From Phil1 sp964487565 (GTDB taxonomy: Bacteria > Bacillota > Clostridia > Christensenellales > CAG-138), in assembly GCA_964487565.1 (NCBI GenBank), contig CAZARN010000016.1:1-45462 (forward strand): 45,462 bases of DNA. Reading direction: 5' to 3'. Positions 15,221-22,235 of this stretch are shown piece after piece. A program made the translations under genes and the position numbers. The notes under the pieces were generated by a model. The model was given only the letters and a program-made list of their open reading frames with translations. It made no database searches and had not been told where the DNA came from. The first letter of the stretch is position 1; every line of letters begins with the position of its first letter.

Positions 15221-16723
15221 TTATCGTTCCTCCTCTTGTTTTGGGTATGGAGTTGAAGCCTGCTCCGCGGTCTGCAGCGGCTGCATATTGGCACGCACGA
15301 GATTGACGCACCACTGGATTTGTTTCAGCTCGTTCAGATCGGCGTTCAGACTGTTCAGCGCGGCGCTGTCGGCTTCGCAGCCGGCGGAAAGCCGGTCGTA
15401 TTCCGCTCGCAGGACGCCGCGGTTGGACGGCGTTTCTTCTGTGTGTGCGTCTAAAAACCGCTTGGCTGCATAATAGCGGTTCAGTTCCGTCTTGTGCTCC
15501 TCACGGAATTTCTCCCTGGATTTCTTCCAGCGAATCGCATTGTATTCGTCGGCAAGAGGTTTAAGCTGGCGCAGGCTGTCCAGGCAATCCATGACCTTTT
15601 TGACCTCTTTCATGCGGCCGGATTTCTCCCTGACGCTTGTTGTCGCCTTCTCGGCCAGCCGGATGCGTTCCTGCAGATCGTCCAGTGTGCGGATATTGTT
15701 TGTCTGCATATAGCTTACGGCATGGGCGACGCGCTTGAGATCAATCGTCATGCCCTTGCTGGCGGCACGATAGTTCCAGTCGCTGCGCCCGTTTTTGCGG
15801 ATGGAGAGATAGTCCATGAGAAGCTGAGCGACGGTCGGCTCCTTCGGCTGCTGGCTGGCAGCGGCAAGCTCGATCTACGCTTCCCTGAGCCACGCCAGCA
15901 GTGCGGCGATCTTTTTTCTCGTGTCCCGAAGTAAAGTGTTGGTGACCTGAATCCACCGGTTCAGACCTCTTTTTTCTGTGCGGATGCCCTTGGCCTCCAT
16001 CTGCCGGACAGCGGGGCCTTCGTGGACGGTGGGAAGCTGCTCGACGCCCTGCCGCACATAAGAGCGGTTGTCGATGCGGCAGTCAAGGCCCTTTTCCGCA
16101 AACTTGGCATTGCACAGCCTGGCCCACTCCGCCCGCCATGCTTCCAGCGTTTCCGGCTTTCCCCAGTCGGTGGTGGGAACCGCGTTAAAAACGAAATTGC
16201 CGTCGCCATTGCGGATTCGGTTTCCGTGCTCATCCAGCACATAGAAGCGATGCTGCTTTGCATCCCACCCGCCGTTTTCTTTCAGCGGACGAATCGGACA
16301 CAGCACATGAAAATGCGGATTCTGTATGCCGCCCTCTTTGTCCGGCTGGTGGACGGCAAAGTCCGCGATCATGCCGCGGCTCACAAAATTCTCCAACAAA
16401 AATTGCCTTGCCAGAGAGATGTTTTCTTCCAGAGAAAACTCGTTCTGCAAGGCAATGTCGAAGCTGTACGCGAGCTGGGCGTTTTTTCCGCGCTCCGCTT
16501 TTTCCACCGCGTTCCAAAGCGTCTGGCGGTCGGCATATTCCGGCGGCGCATGAGAGGGAAGCAGGATTTCCGAACAGATCACGCCGCCCTTGCGGGTGTA
16601 GTCGCTGAAGTCGCCATAGTATTCGCTGTAAAGTCGTTCCCCGGCGCGATAGGCGGCACAGGCCACCGCCGACTGTCCGGCGCTGCGTTTCACCTGTGCG
16701 GCATGAAAATGGAAAAGCGCCAT
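15221..16723 (-). pseudogene. MobA/MobL relaxase interrupted by one in-frame amber codon
   Basis: The first 282 codons encode a MobA/MobL-family relaxase domain. MALFHFHAAQVKRSAGQSAV opens it, a metal-binding HFHVLCPIRP block is near residue 155, and GKPETLEAWRAEWARLCN follows. A TAG at 15875-15877 then stops translation. The same frame stays open to 15221 and gives the expected continuation (IELAAASQQPKEPTVAQLL, then YLSIRKNGRSDWNYRA and a long coiled-coil tail), so a single substitution, such as CAG or AAG to TAG, explains the break. A C-terminal piece could restart at an ATG near 15817. The N-terminal catalytic part may still nick oriT. A sequencing error cannot be excluded. The ATG at 16721-16723 follows GGGGAGG. 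Confidence 0.8.
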
Positions 16724-16725
16724 GA

Positions 16726-17034
16726 TTATCCTCCCCGCTGCACGCGCTTTTGATGTTCGGTGACAGCGAAAAACACGGCGGATTTGACGTCAGGCAGAGA
16801 AAAGATGTGCTCGGCCAGCGTGTAAAATTCGGTTTCGGACAGGTCTTGCAGCTCAGGTGCGACACTCTCAACCGCAGCGCCGCGCGTGATGAGACGGTGC
16901 GTGCGCGCGGCGCGTTCTCCGTCCTCACAGTAGCGGATGCGGTTGTCCAGTCGCTGGAGCTTGTGCTGTTCCTGGGCAAGCAGGATTTCGTTTTGAGCTT
17001 TTTCCTGCTTGAGTTCTGCGATCGATTTTTTCAT
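16726..17034 (-). CDS. DUF3847 family mobilization accessory protein
   Basis: The 102-residue protein begins MKKSIAELKQEKAQNEILLAQ, an N-terminal coiled coil. It then has the KART/AART-HRLITRGAAVES motif typical of DUF3847 proteins, which are found upstream of MobA/MobL relaxases. A MobC-like role in relaxosome assembly is inferred from position. The longer open frame reaches into the oriT region, but the ATG at 17032-17034 with GGAGAGGAGG is the best start. The relaxase gene begins 2 bp after its stop. Confidence 0.7.
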   Translation of the reverse strand: MKKSIAELKQEKAQNEILLAQEQHKLQRLDNRIRYCEDGERAARTHRLITRGAAVESVAPELQDLSETEFYTLAEHIFSLPDVKSAVFFAVTEHQKRVQRGG

Positions 17035-17065
17035 GTTAATGACCTCCTCTCCAAATCGGGATAGC

Positions 17066-17143
17066 CGCGAAGCGGCGCAAGGGGCGAAGCCCCTTGTACG
17101 GAACGAAGTGTCGCAAAACAGCCCGGACTTCATCGGTCCGGGC
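17066..17143. repeat. Three GC-rich hairpins beside oriT
   Basis: Three inverted repeats follow each other: gccgc-gaa-gcggc (17066-17078), aaggggc-gaa-gcccctt (about 17079-17095) and acagcccgga/tccgggctgt (about 17118-17143). They fill the gap between the mobilization genes and the nick-site motif. They may be part of the origin of transfer or transcription punctuation. Confidence 0.5.
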
Positions 17144-17159
17144 TGTCGCTCTGCAGGAC

Positions 17160-17202
17160 GCACGATACAGGTCGCAGACCATGTATAGAAGTGCGCCCTT
17201 GT
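17160..17202 (+). other. Probable origin of transfer (oriT), MOBQ/RSF1010-like
   Basis: An imperfect inverted repeat, atacaggtc-gca-gaccatgtat (17165-17186, one bulged base), is followed after 2 bases by AAGTGCGCCCTT (17189-17200). RSF1010/R1162-family and related Gram-positive oriT sites have the same layout: an arm hairpin followed by a TAAGTGCGCCCT-type nick region. It sits upstream of the relaxase and DUF3847 genes, as expected for a mobilization locus. The nick position itself is inferred from that similarity. Confidence 0.65.
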
Positions 17203-17211
17203 TCCAAGGGA

Positions 17212-17508
17212 TCATTTCACGCCGCCGGAGCGGATACCATTTTCTTTTGCGTACCGGCTCGCCGATTCTCTCCTTTCCTCGCTGTACTGCGCAGTCAGCC
17301 GAAAGCTGAGCCGTCCCTTTGAAAGCTCAAAGGTCAGACCGCCCTGTTCATCGTCATCCGTCTGATGGCAGCTGTCCGGGTACTTTTTTGCAAATTTCAG
17401 CAGCCGGTTTCGCAGCGCGGTGTTGTGGGTGCAGACCTCAATCATGGGACCGGCCTCGTCAAAATAGACTGCGGTTGTCTTCTGACGCCTGGTAAGACAT
17501 GTTTTCAT
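17212..17508 (-). CDS. Conserved small protein of mobilizable elements, function unknown
   Basis: The 98-residue protein begins MKTCLTRRQKTTAVYFDEAGPM and contains NTALRNRLLKFAKKYPDSC and LSFRLTAQYSEERRESASRYAKENG. I recognise it as a type commonly found beside mobilization genes in clostridial transposons, but no function is known to me. It is soluble, has no membrane segment and is mixed-charge. The ATG at 17506-17508 follows AGGAGA. It lies directly on the far side of oriT. Confidence 0.55.
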   Translation of the reverse strand: MKTCLTRRQKTTAVYFDEAGPMIEVCTHNTALRNRLLKFAKKYPDSCHQTDDDEQGGLTFELSKGRLSFRLTAQYSEERRESASRYAKENGIRSGGVK

Positions 17509-17635
17509 AAAATCTCCTGATTTTTTTACTTTTTCTCCGGTTCATGAGCTGGAGAAAAGAATACAATTTTTGATGGGAGCACGATTTTTGATGCGGAGTT
17601 TGTTTACGTTGCCGCCATTCACGAAATGCCGATTT

Positions 17636-17857
17636 TTATGGCTCATGACGGCGTTTTGTGTCTGGCCTGTTGGTGTGGCTTTGCAGCCATTCCAGCAGGT
17701 CGTTTTTCATGACGAGTTTGCGCCCGCCGATATGCAGCGTGGGGAAATCCGGCCCGTTCAGCAGGTTATATGTTCCTGCTTTTGACAGATGCAGCGCCTC
17801 GGCAAGCAGGGTCACATCCAGCACATAGGGCAGGCTCTCAAAGGGTTCTGTACTCAT
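17636..17857 (-). CDS. Excisionase-like helix-turn-helix protein
   Basis: The 73-residue protein (MSTEPFESLPYVLDVTLLAE...) carries one winged-helix/MerR-like DNA-binding fold. DVTLLAEALHLSKAGTYNLL forms the HTH, FPTLHIGGRKLVMKNDLLEWL the wing and final helix. This is the pattern of helix_turn_helix_17 proteins and phage-type excisionases. In this element it probably assists excision or controls mobilization genes. The start at 17855-17857 follows AAAGGAG. Confidence 0.7.
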   Translation of the reverse strand: MSTEPFESLPYVLDVTLLAEALHLSKAGTYNLLNGPDFPTLHIGGRKLVMKNDLLEWLQSHTNRPDTKRRHEP

Positions 17858-17893
17858 GATTTCTGCTCCTTTCTGTTTTTGCGGGGGATAAAG

Positions 17894-17923
17894 AAAGCCG
17901 CCGTGATTTCTCACAGCGGCTTT
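17894..17923 (-). terminator. Probable terminator after the sigma-like gene
   Basis: A 13-bp stem with a 4-base loop (aaagccgccgtga / tcacagcggcttt, one mismatch) lies between the stop at 17935 and the HTH gene. On the minus strand it is followed by CTTTATC. Confidence 0.6.
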
Positions 17924-17934
17924 TGCCGGTTCGG

Positions 17935-18882
17935 CTAATGCTTTTTCAGATAATCGTCGTATTCTCCGCTGACCAGATCCTCGTACTGCGCGGCCAGCTT
18001 TGCCAGATGCTTGGAAACGACGCTCGCGGTTTTGAAGTCCAGCTTGTCCGCAATTTCCTGCTGCGAAAAACCGTCCATGCGCAGATGCATGATCTGCCTG
18101 TCGGTGTCGGACAGGCCGTCTTTGAATTGCTCGACCTTTGCCCTGGATAAAACCGCCGTTTCAAATTCAGCGCGCGGGTCGGGGATGTCGTACAGGAGAT
18201 CGCCGTCCAGACGGACGCCGTTTTCGCTGAGTTCTTCCAGAGAAACGCTTTTGTATTTCCGGTCATGGTTCCAGGAGCGCAAGAAGTCGCGCTTGCCGGA
18301 GTTCTGGCCGCCGCTGTAATCGTCAGGCTGTTTGTTCTGCCAGATTTCGTCGATGACCGGCTGCCAGTCCTGCTCGTCGATGATTCTGTCTGTCAGGTTG
18401 CCGACCAGATTTCCGAACTGCTTGTAGCTGAGCCAAGGCAATTCATCGTCTTTATCCATCAGGAAGAGGCGCTGAAAGCTCCATTCCATTTCATACTCGA
18501 AGGTGTGGCGGAAATAGCGGATGATGTCGTAGGACATTCGCCACAGCGGAAAATCCCCGGAGTAGTGCGACCAGTCCTCCTCCAGTTCATGATGCCCGCC
18601 TTGCTGATCCGGCACCTTGAAAAACTGCCACGCCGTCCACGCATAACAGTCCCAGACAAGCTCCAGAAAAGCGTCGTCCATCAGGAGCTTGTCATAATCG
18701 TGCGTGCACAGAATGGAATACGGTTTTCGCGGCAGCTCCAGATAGGCCGGGCGCTTTTCGACCAGCTCTCTCGGCAGCGCATAAAACAGCGTCAGCCATG
18801 ACAAATTGCTGTCCTGCGGGATGACAATGATCCTCTGCGGCAGGAATACGAGAAAATCGGCTGTGCCTTTTTTGGCGGCCAT
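17935..18882 (-). CDS. Sigma-70 region 4-like regulator of the mobile element
   Basis: The 315-residue protein has no recognisable region 2. Its first 200 residues are aromatic-rich (MSYDIIRYFRHTFEYEMEWSFQRLF). The C-terminus has a sigma region 4 HTH: LSDTDRQIMHLRMDGFSQQEIADKLDFKTASVVSKHLAKLA. Similar genes sit at this place in many clostridial mobilizable elements and are annotated as sigma factors. Whether it directs RNA polymerase or simply binds DNA is unknown. The ATG at 18880-18882 follows GGGAGG. Unlike most of the element, the gene has its own downstream hairpin. Confidence 0.6.
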   Translation of the reverse strand: MAAKKGTADFLVFLPQRIIVIPQDSNLSWLTLFYALPRELVEKRPAYLELPRKPYSILCTHDYDKLLMDDAFLELVWDCYAWTAWQFFKVPDQQGGHHELEEDWSHYSGDFPLWRMSYDIIRYFRHTFEYEMEWSFQRLFLMDKDDELPWLSYKQFGNLVGNLTDRIIDEQDWQPVIDEIWQNKQPDDYSGGQNSGKRDFLRSWNHDRKYKSVSLEELSENGVRLDGDLLYDIPDPRAEFETAVLSRAKVEQFKDGLSDTDRQIMHLRMDGFSQQEIADKLDFKTASVVSKHLAKLAAQYEDLVSGEYDDYLKKH

Positions 18883-18982
18883 GAGCTCACCTCCCATCGT
18901 TTGATTTCGGACCCTCCATAATATATGGGCACGAAAACGGCTGTTTTGTTCCAATTTCTCAAAAATATTTGAAATTCTTTTT

Positions 18983-19003
18983 GCCCAGTCTACATGACTG
19001 GGC
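18983..19003. repeat. Inverted repeat between the sigma-like and hxlR genes
   Basis: A perfect 8-bp stem (gcccagtc/gactgggc) with a 5-base loop. The flanking T run is upstream on the plus strand and so does not make a clear terminator in either useful direction. It could be a protein-binding site. The rest of 18883-19058 shows no gene. Confidence 0.4.
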
Positions 19004-19058
19004 TTTGAATTCATTATACCGGAAAAGTGCGATGGATTCCATTGATTTATATCTGAGC

Positions 19059-19099
19059 AAAAAAATGCGGTATCCAGGGCTTTACCCTGAATACCGCAT
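19059..19099 (-). terminator. Rho-independent terminator of the hxlR-type gene
   Basis: A long stem with small internal mismatches (atgcggtatccaggg / ccctgaataccgcat) and a 5-base loop is followed on the minus strand by seven T residues. It lies 30 bp after the HxlR stop codon. Confidence 0.85.
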
Positions 19100-19128
19100 A
19101 TTTCATTGCGCAATTCCGCCTCTGTGGT

Positions 19129-19476
19129 TTACTGTGAAAGGCCATTTTCACCCTTCACCATCGCCTGATATTTTTCACCCCACGCAATCATGGAATCAAA
19201 TACCGGCTGGAGCGTTTTTCCCAGATCGCTGAGCGAGTATTCTACCCGCGGGGGCACCTCGGCATAGACCTTCCGCACGATCATTTCGTCGTGTTCCAGT
19301 TCCCGGAGATTATCGGTCAGCACTTTCTGGCTGATGCCCGGAATCGTGCGGCGCATTTCGTTGAAACGCTGTGTTCCTCCAAGCAGATTCCGGATGATAA
19401 GCAGCTTCCACTTGTTCCCGACCAATGCGACAATGGTGGCCACCGGGCAGGCAGGCAGCTCCTCTTTTGTGAGCAT
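19129..19476 (-). CDS. HxlR-family regulator with an N-terminal (redox-type) cysteine
   Basis: The 115-residue winged-helix protein starts MLTKEELPACPVATIVALVGNKW. The HxlR core is clear: KWKLLIIRNLLGGTQRFNEMRRTIPGISQKVLTDNLRELE and PRVEYSLSDLGKTL. Cys10 corresponds to the conserved N-terminal cysteine used by YodB and HypR of Bacillus to sense disulfide, quinone or hypochlorite stress; HypR controls a nitroreductase gene. Here the regulator is divergent from an operon that includes a nitroreductase, so a redox switch for that operon is a sound inference. The ATG at 19474-19476 follows AAAGGAGG. Only one conserved cysteine is obvious. Confidence 0.8.
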   Translation of the reverse strand: MLTKEELPACPVATIVALVGNKWKLLIIRNLLGGTQRFNEMRRTIPGISQKVLTDNLRELEHDEMIVRKVYAEVPPRVEYSLSDLGKTLQPVFDSMIAWGEKYQAMVKGENGLSQ

Positions 19477-19549
19477 AAGACAGCCTCCTTTGGTTTCAAA
19501 TCGAGTGTATATTATAATTCGAGTATAAGTCACCTTAATGCATTTTGCA

Positions 19550-19571
19550 ATGGTTATAAAAAGGTAACCAT
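19550..19571. promoter_or_regulatory. Candidate HxlR operator palindrome
   Basis: Perfect 7-bp arms ATGGTTA / TAACCAT are separated by 8 bp in the divergent intergenic region, 20 bp before the -35 of the plus-strand operon. Nearby direct repeats of ACTCGA (minus strand, about 19502-19523) flank a TATAAT that may serve hxlR, and could be a second binding site. Confidence 0.45.
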
Positions 19572-19590
19572 CTAATAGATTTGTGCGTAC

Positions 19591-19619
19591 TTACAATCGC
19601 CAAACCGTTCGATTATGAT
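19591..19619 (+). promoter_or_regulatory. Promoter of the ACGX/SirTM operon
   Basis: TTACAA (19591-19596) and TATGAT (19614-19619) are separated by 17 bp, 51 bp before the start codon of the peptide gene. The palindrome lies just upstream. Confidence 0.6.
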
Positions 19620-19669
19620 AAAGGCACAGACAAGGAAACAGTCTGAATTTTAATTGGGAGGACAAAGAA

Positions 19670-19921
19670 ATGTCTCTGAAAAACCTGTTCGGCAAAGAAG
19701 ACAAAAAGGAAGCAGGTACGGCCTGCGGCAGCGCTTGCGGCGCTGGTGACAAGAAGCCTGAGGAAAAACCCGCTGCCTGTGGCTCCGCCTGCGGCACCGG
19801 CGATAAGAAGCCCGAGGGAAAGCCCGCTGCTTGCGGCTCCGCCTGCGGCACCGGCGACAAGAAGCCTGAGGAAAAGCCCGCTGCCTGTGGCTCCGCCTGC
19901 GGCACCGGCGACAAGAAATGA
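19670..19921 (+). CDS. ACGX-repeat cysteine-rich peptide (probable radical SAM substrate)
   Basis: The 83-residue peptide has a 17-residue leader, MSLKNLFGKEDKKEAGT. Then come four tandem units of ACGSACGxGDKKPExKPA at residues 18-35, 36-53, 54-71 and a short last copy at 72-83. It contains eight cysteines, all in paired C-x3-C spacing, and only repeat-type residues otherwise. NCBI protein families describe an ACGX-repeat peptide that occurs next to a radical SAM/SPASM protein; this gene fits that description and is directly followed by such an enzyme. It is probably a ribosomally made, post-translationally modified peptide; metal binding is an alternative. The RBS is GGGAGG. A terminator-like hairpin follows the stop, so the peptide should be made in excess. 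Confidence 0.8.
   Translation: MSLKNLFGKEDKKEAGTACGSACGAGDKKPEEKPAACGSACGTGDKKPEGKPAACGSACGTGDKKPEEKPAACGSACGTGDKK
19721..19918 (+). repeat. Tandem 54-bp repeat inside the ACGX peptide gene
   Basis: Three full 54-bp units (19721-19774, 19775-19828, 19829-19882) and a 36-bp final unit encode the ACGSACG repeats. The units are nearly identical at DNA level, so repeat number could vary between strains by slippage or recombination. Confidence 0.9.
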
Positions 19922-19930
19922 GGTCGCCTG

Positions 19931-19968
19931 AGGGCCCTGACGGTTTTGCCGCAGGGCCCTTTTCTTTT
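19931..19968 (+). terminator. Terminator/attenuator between the peptide and the radical SAM gene
   Basis: A perfect outer stem (agggccctg/cagggccct, extended by acgg and gccg around a tttt loop) is followed by TTTTCTTTT. It lies 10 bp after the peptide stop and 35 bp before the radical SAM start. Partial read-through would give much more peptide than enzyme mRNA. Confidence 0.85.
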
Positions 19969-20002
19969 CCCTCCCGATTTGAATTTGAAAGGAACTCAAC
20001 TC

Positions 20003-21028
20003 ATGGAATACTTTGCTTTTCAGTGGCACATCACAGAGGAGTGTGATCAGCGATGCAAGCACTGCTATATCTACGCTCTGGGCAGCCACGCAAAATTTAA
20101 GGAAATGAATACGGATGAGATGAAAACCGTCCTCCAAAATATTCAGACTTTTTGTAAAAAGGCAAATCGTCTGCCGTATCTCTATATCACCGGCGGCGAC
20201 CCGATCCTGCACCCGAAATTCTGGCAGCTGGCCCAAATGCTGAAAGCCGAAAGTATTCCTTTCGCTGTACTGGGAAATCCGTTTCATCTGACGCGGGAGG
20301 TGTGCCGCCGCCTGAAGGACTTCGGCTGCCGCAAATACCAGCTCTCGCTGGACGGTCTGCGGGAGACCCACGACCGCATCCGCCGCCCCGGCTCCTTCGA
20401 CGAGACGCTGGCCGTCATTCCGTTGCTGCGGGACGCCGGCATCGACGTGGCGGTGATGACCACCGTCTCCCGCTGGAACTATCGGGAGGTTCCCGCGCTG
20501 GTGGACGTTGTGGTCGCAAATCATGTGGACATCTTCGCCTTTGCCCGTTACTGTCCCGATCGGGAAAGCCGCGATACCTGCTGCAGCCCGGAGGAGTATC
20601 ACTGGATGATGAACGAATGCTGGGAGAAGTTCCAGCAGTACAAGGACAGCGGCACGACCTTCAACCTCAAAGATCATCTGTGGACGCTTTTTCAGTACGA
20701 GAAGGGTCTGTTTGATCCCAATGACTACCCCGACGACGGATATGTTTATGACGGCTGTAACTGCGGAAACTGCCACTTCACGATTCTCTCAGACGGTGCG
20801 GTTTATGCCTGCCGGCGAATGGAGAGCAAGGTCGGAAACGCCCTGACGGATGATCTGTACGATCTGTTCACCGGACCGAAGATGGACGCTTACCGCGTCT
20901 ACGAAAAGTTCGAAAAGTGCGCTAAATGCGAGCTGCTGCGATTCTGCCGCGGCTGCCCCGCGGTGGCGGCCGGGTATCACGGCGACATGTATGCGCCCGA
21001 CCCGCAGTGCTGGAAGGAGATCAAATAA
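20003..21028 (+). CDS. Radical SAM/SPASM protein, ACGX system
   Basis: The 341-residue enzyme has the radical SAM CX3CX2C motif at Cys14, Cys18 and Cys21 (CDQRCKHC), a SAM-binding YITGGDPILHP block and a C-terminal SPASM domain. The SPASM cysteines lie in CNCGNCHFTILSDG, YACRR, CAKCELLRFCRGC and the final PQCW, so one or two auxiliary [4Fe-4S] clusters are expected. It probably modifies the ACGX peptide, perhaps by thioether or C-C crosslinking; the chemistry has not been established. The ATG at 20003 follows GAAAGGA. Longer forms reach into the terminator and are unlikely. The stop overlaps the next start by one base (TAATG). Confidence 0.88.
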   Translation: MEYFAFQWHITEECDQRCKHCYIYALGSHAKFKEMNTDEMKTVLQNIQTFCKKANRLPYLYITGGDPILHPKFWQLAQMLKAESIPFAVLGNPFHLTREVCRRLKDFGCRKYQLSLDGLRETHDRIRRPGSFDETLAVIPLLRDAGIDVAVMTTVSRWNYREVPALVDVVVANHVDIFAFARYCPDRESRDTCCSPEEYHWMMNECWEKFQQYKDSGTTFNLKDHLWTLFQYEKGLFDPNDYPDDGYVYDGCNCGNCHFTILSDGAVYACRRMESKVGNALTDDLYDLFTGPKMDAYRVYEKFEKCAKCELLRFCRGCPAVAAGYHGDMYAPDPQCWKEIK

Positions 21029-21633
21029 TGGATGCGGAGACTTGTCTCAAAAAACTTAGCTATGTGGGCGTCCTCGCTTTCGCCACGGCGGACGAGCATG
21101 GCGCGCCGCAGGTGCGCAATATCAGCGCCATCCATTACGAGCCGGATGTCCTGTACTTTTTCACCGCGCGGGGCAAAAACTTCTGTCGGGAACTCCTTTC
21201 GGACGGCAGAGTACAGGTGCTCGGCTACACCAGGTATAAAGAAATGATTCGCCTTTCCGGCAGAGCAACTCCGGCAGACGACCAGAAAAAATGGATTGAT
21301 GCGATCTTTGCGGAGCAGCCTTATCTTGCCAACGTCTACCCCGGTGAGACCCGGGACATCGGCATGGTGTTCTGCATCCGCGACATGGAGATTGCGTACT
21401 TCAACCTCGGGGTAAATCCCATCTTCCGCGAGAGCTACATGCTGGGAGCTGGAGCGATCAGCCCCAAAGGCTATGAGATCACCGACGCCTGTGTCGGCTG
21501 CGGAATCTGCGCGGCGGGCTGCCCGCAGCGAGCCATCGCAGAAGGGACGCCGTACCGAATTGAAGCGGAGCATTGCCTGCACTGCGGCCGCTGTGCTGAG
21601 AACTGCCCGGTAAAGGCCATCAGGAGGTTATAA
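21028..21633 (+). CDS. Flavin-binding split-barrel protein fused to a 2[4Fe-4S] ferredoxin domain
   Basis: The 201-residue protein has a pyridoxamine-oxidase-like FMN-binding split barrel (about residues 1-130: VLAFATADEHGAPQVRNIS, VLYFFTARGKNFCREL). It then has a ferredoxin domain with two [4Fe-4S] motifs, Cys155/158/161/165 and Cys183/186/189/193. This fusion can pass electrons between a reduced ferredoxin-like partner and a flavin. In this operon it may feed the radical SAM enzyme or reduce a modified peptide; both are inference. Translation is coupled to the radical SAM gene by the TAATG overlap. Confidence 0.85.
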   Translation: MDAETCLKKLSYVGVLAFATADEHGAPQVRNISAIHYEPDVLYFFTARGKNFCRELLSDGRVQVLGYTRYKEMIRLSGRATPADDQKKWIDAIFAEQPYLANVYPGETRDIGMVFCIRDMEIAYFNLGVNPIFRESYMLGAGAISPKGYEITDACVGCGICAAGCPQRAIAEGTPYRIEAEHCLHCGRCAENCPVKAIRRL

Positions 21634-21634
21634 G

Positions 21635-22234
21635 ATGAATGATTTGCTGGAACTCATGAAAGAGCGCCGTTCCATCCGCAAGTATCTGGAGAAGCAAATT
21701 CCTCGTGAGGCTCTGGAGCGCATTGTGGAAGCTGGACTGTACGCGCCTAATGCGGGCGGCGGACAGCGCAGCAGGATTGTGGCGGTCCGCAATCCGGCGC
21801 TTTCCGAGAAGCTCGGCAGGCTGAATCTCGCCCATTTCAATCGGGCAACTCTCGCGGGAAGCTTTGTATCAGCAGAGCAGCCCAGCGTGATCGACGACCC
21901 CAGCATGAAAAGCGGATTCTACGGTGCGCCCACCGTATGTGTGATCTTTGGGCCGACGGACTTTCTGTACAGCATTCCCGATGTCTTCTGCTGCGCCGAG
22001 AATATGGTATTGGAAGCGCACGCGCTGGGGATTGCCTCCTGCATCATCGCCCGCGGGGAAGAAACCTTCGACAATGAATTTGGCAAAGCGCTTCTGCGCC
22101 AGTGGCAGATTCCGGACGCCATGATTGCGCGCTGCTTCGTGCTGCTGGGTTACTGCAGCGGCGAGTACCCGGCCGTTAAGCCGAGAAAAGCGGGCCGAAG
22201 CCTGATTGTGGAAGAAACGAGAGAGCACGACTGA
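21635..22234 (+). CDS. Nitroreductase-family flavoprotein
   Basis: The 199-residue protein begins MNDLLELMKERRSIRKYLEKQIP. The R-R-S-I-R-K-Y motif for FMN phosphate binding is followed by EAGLYAPNAGGGQRSRIVAV, typical of the nitroreductase fold. NAD(P)H-dependent reduction of a nitro, quinone or enone substrate is the family activity. The start is one base after the previous stop, preceded by AGGAGG. Its position under a divergent HxlR regulator recalls the HypR-HypO pair of Bacillus. A role in peptide maturation is also possible. Confidence 0.85.
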   Translation: MNDLLELMKERRSIRKYLEKQIPREALERIVEAGLYAPNAGGGQRSRIVAVRNPALSEKLGRLNLAHFNRATLAGSFVSAEQPSVIDDPSMKSGFYGAPTVCVIFGPTDFLYSIPDVFCCAENMVLEAHALGIASCIIARGEETFDNEFGKALLRQWQIPDAMIARCFVLLGYCSGEYPAVKPRKAGRSLIVEETREHD

Positions 22235-22235
22235 C

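Noticed and set aside
15221..15817. Independent gene for the relaxase C-terminal fragment
   Set aside because: It continues exactly in the relaxase frame after one stop codon and aligns as the missing C-terminal part, so it is annotated as part of the interrupted gene.
19721..19918. CRISPR-like tandem repeats
   Set aside because: The repeats are contiguous, in frame and coding, with no spacers, and there are no cas genes.
19613..20776. Open frame of about 387 codons on the minus strand across the ACGX peptide and radical SAM genes
   Set aside because: It is antisense to two well-supported genes, and its low-complexity repeats are the reverse complement of the 54-bp repeats. No ribosome binding site or family match.
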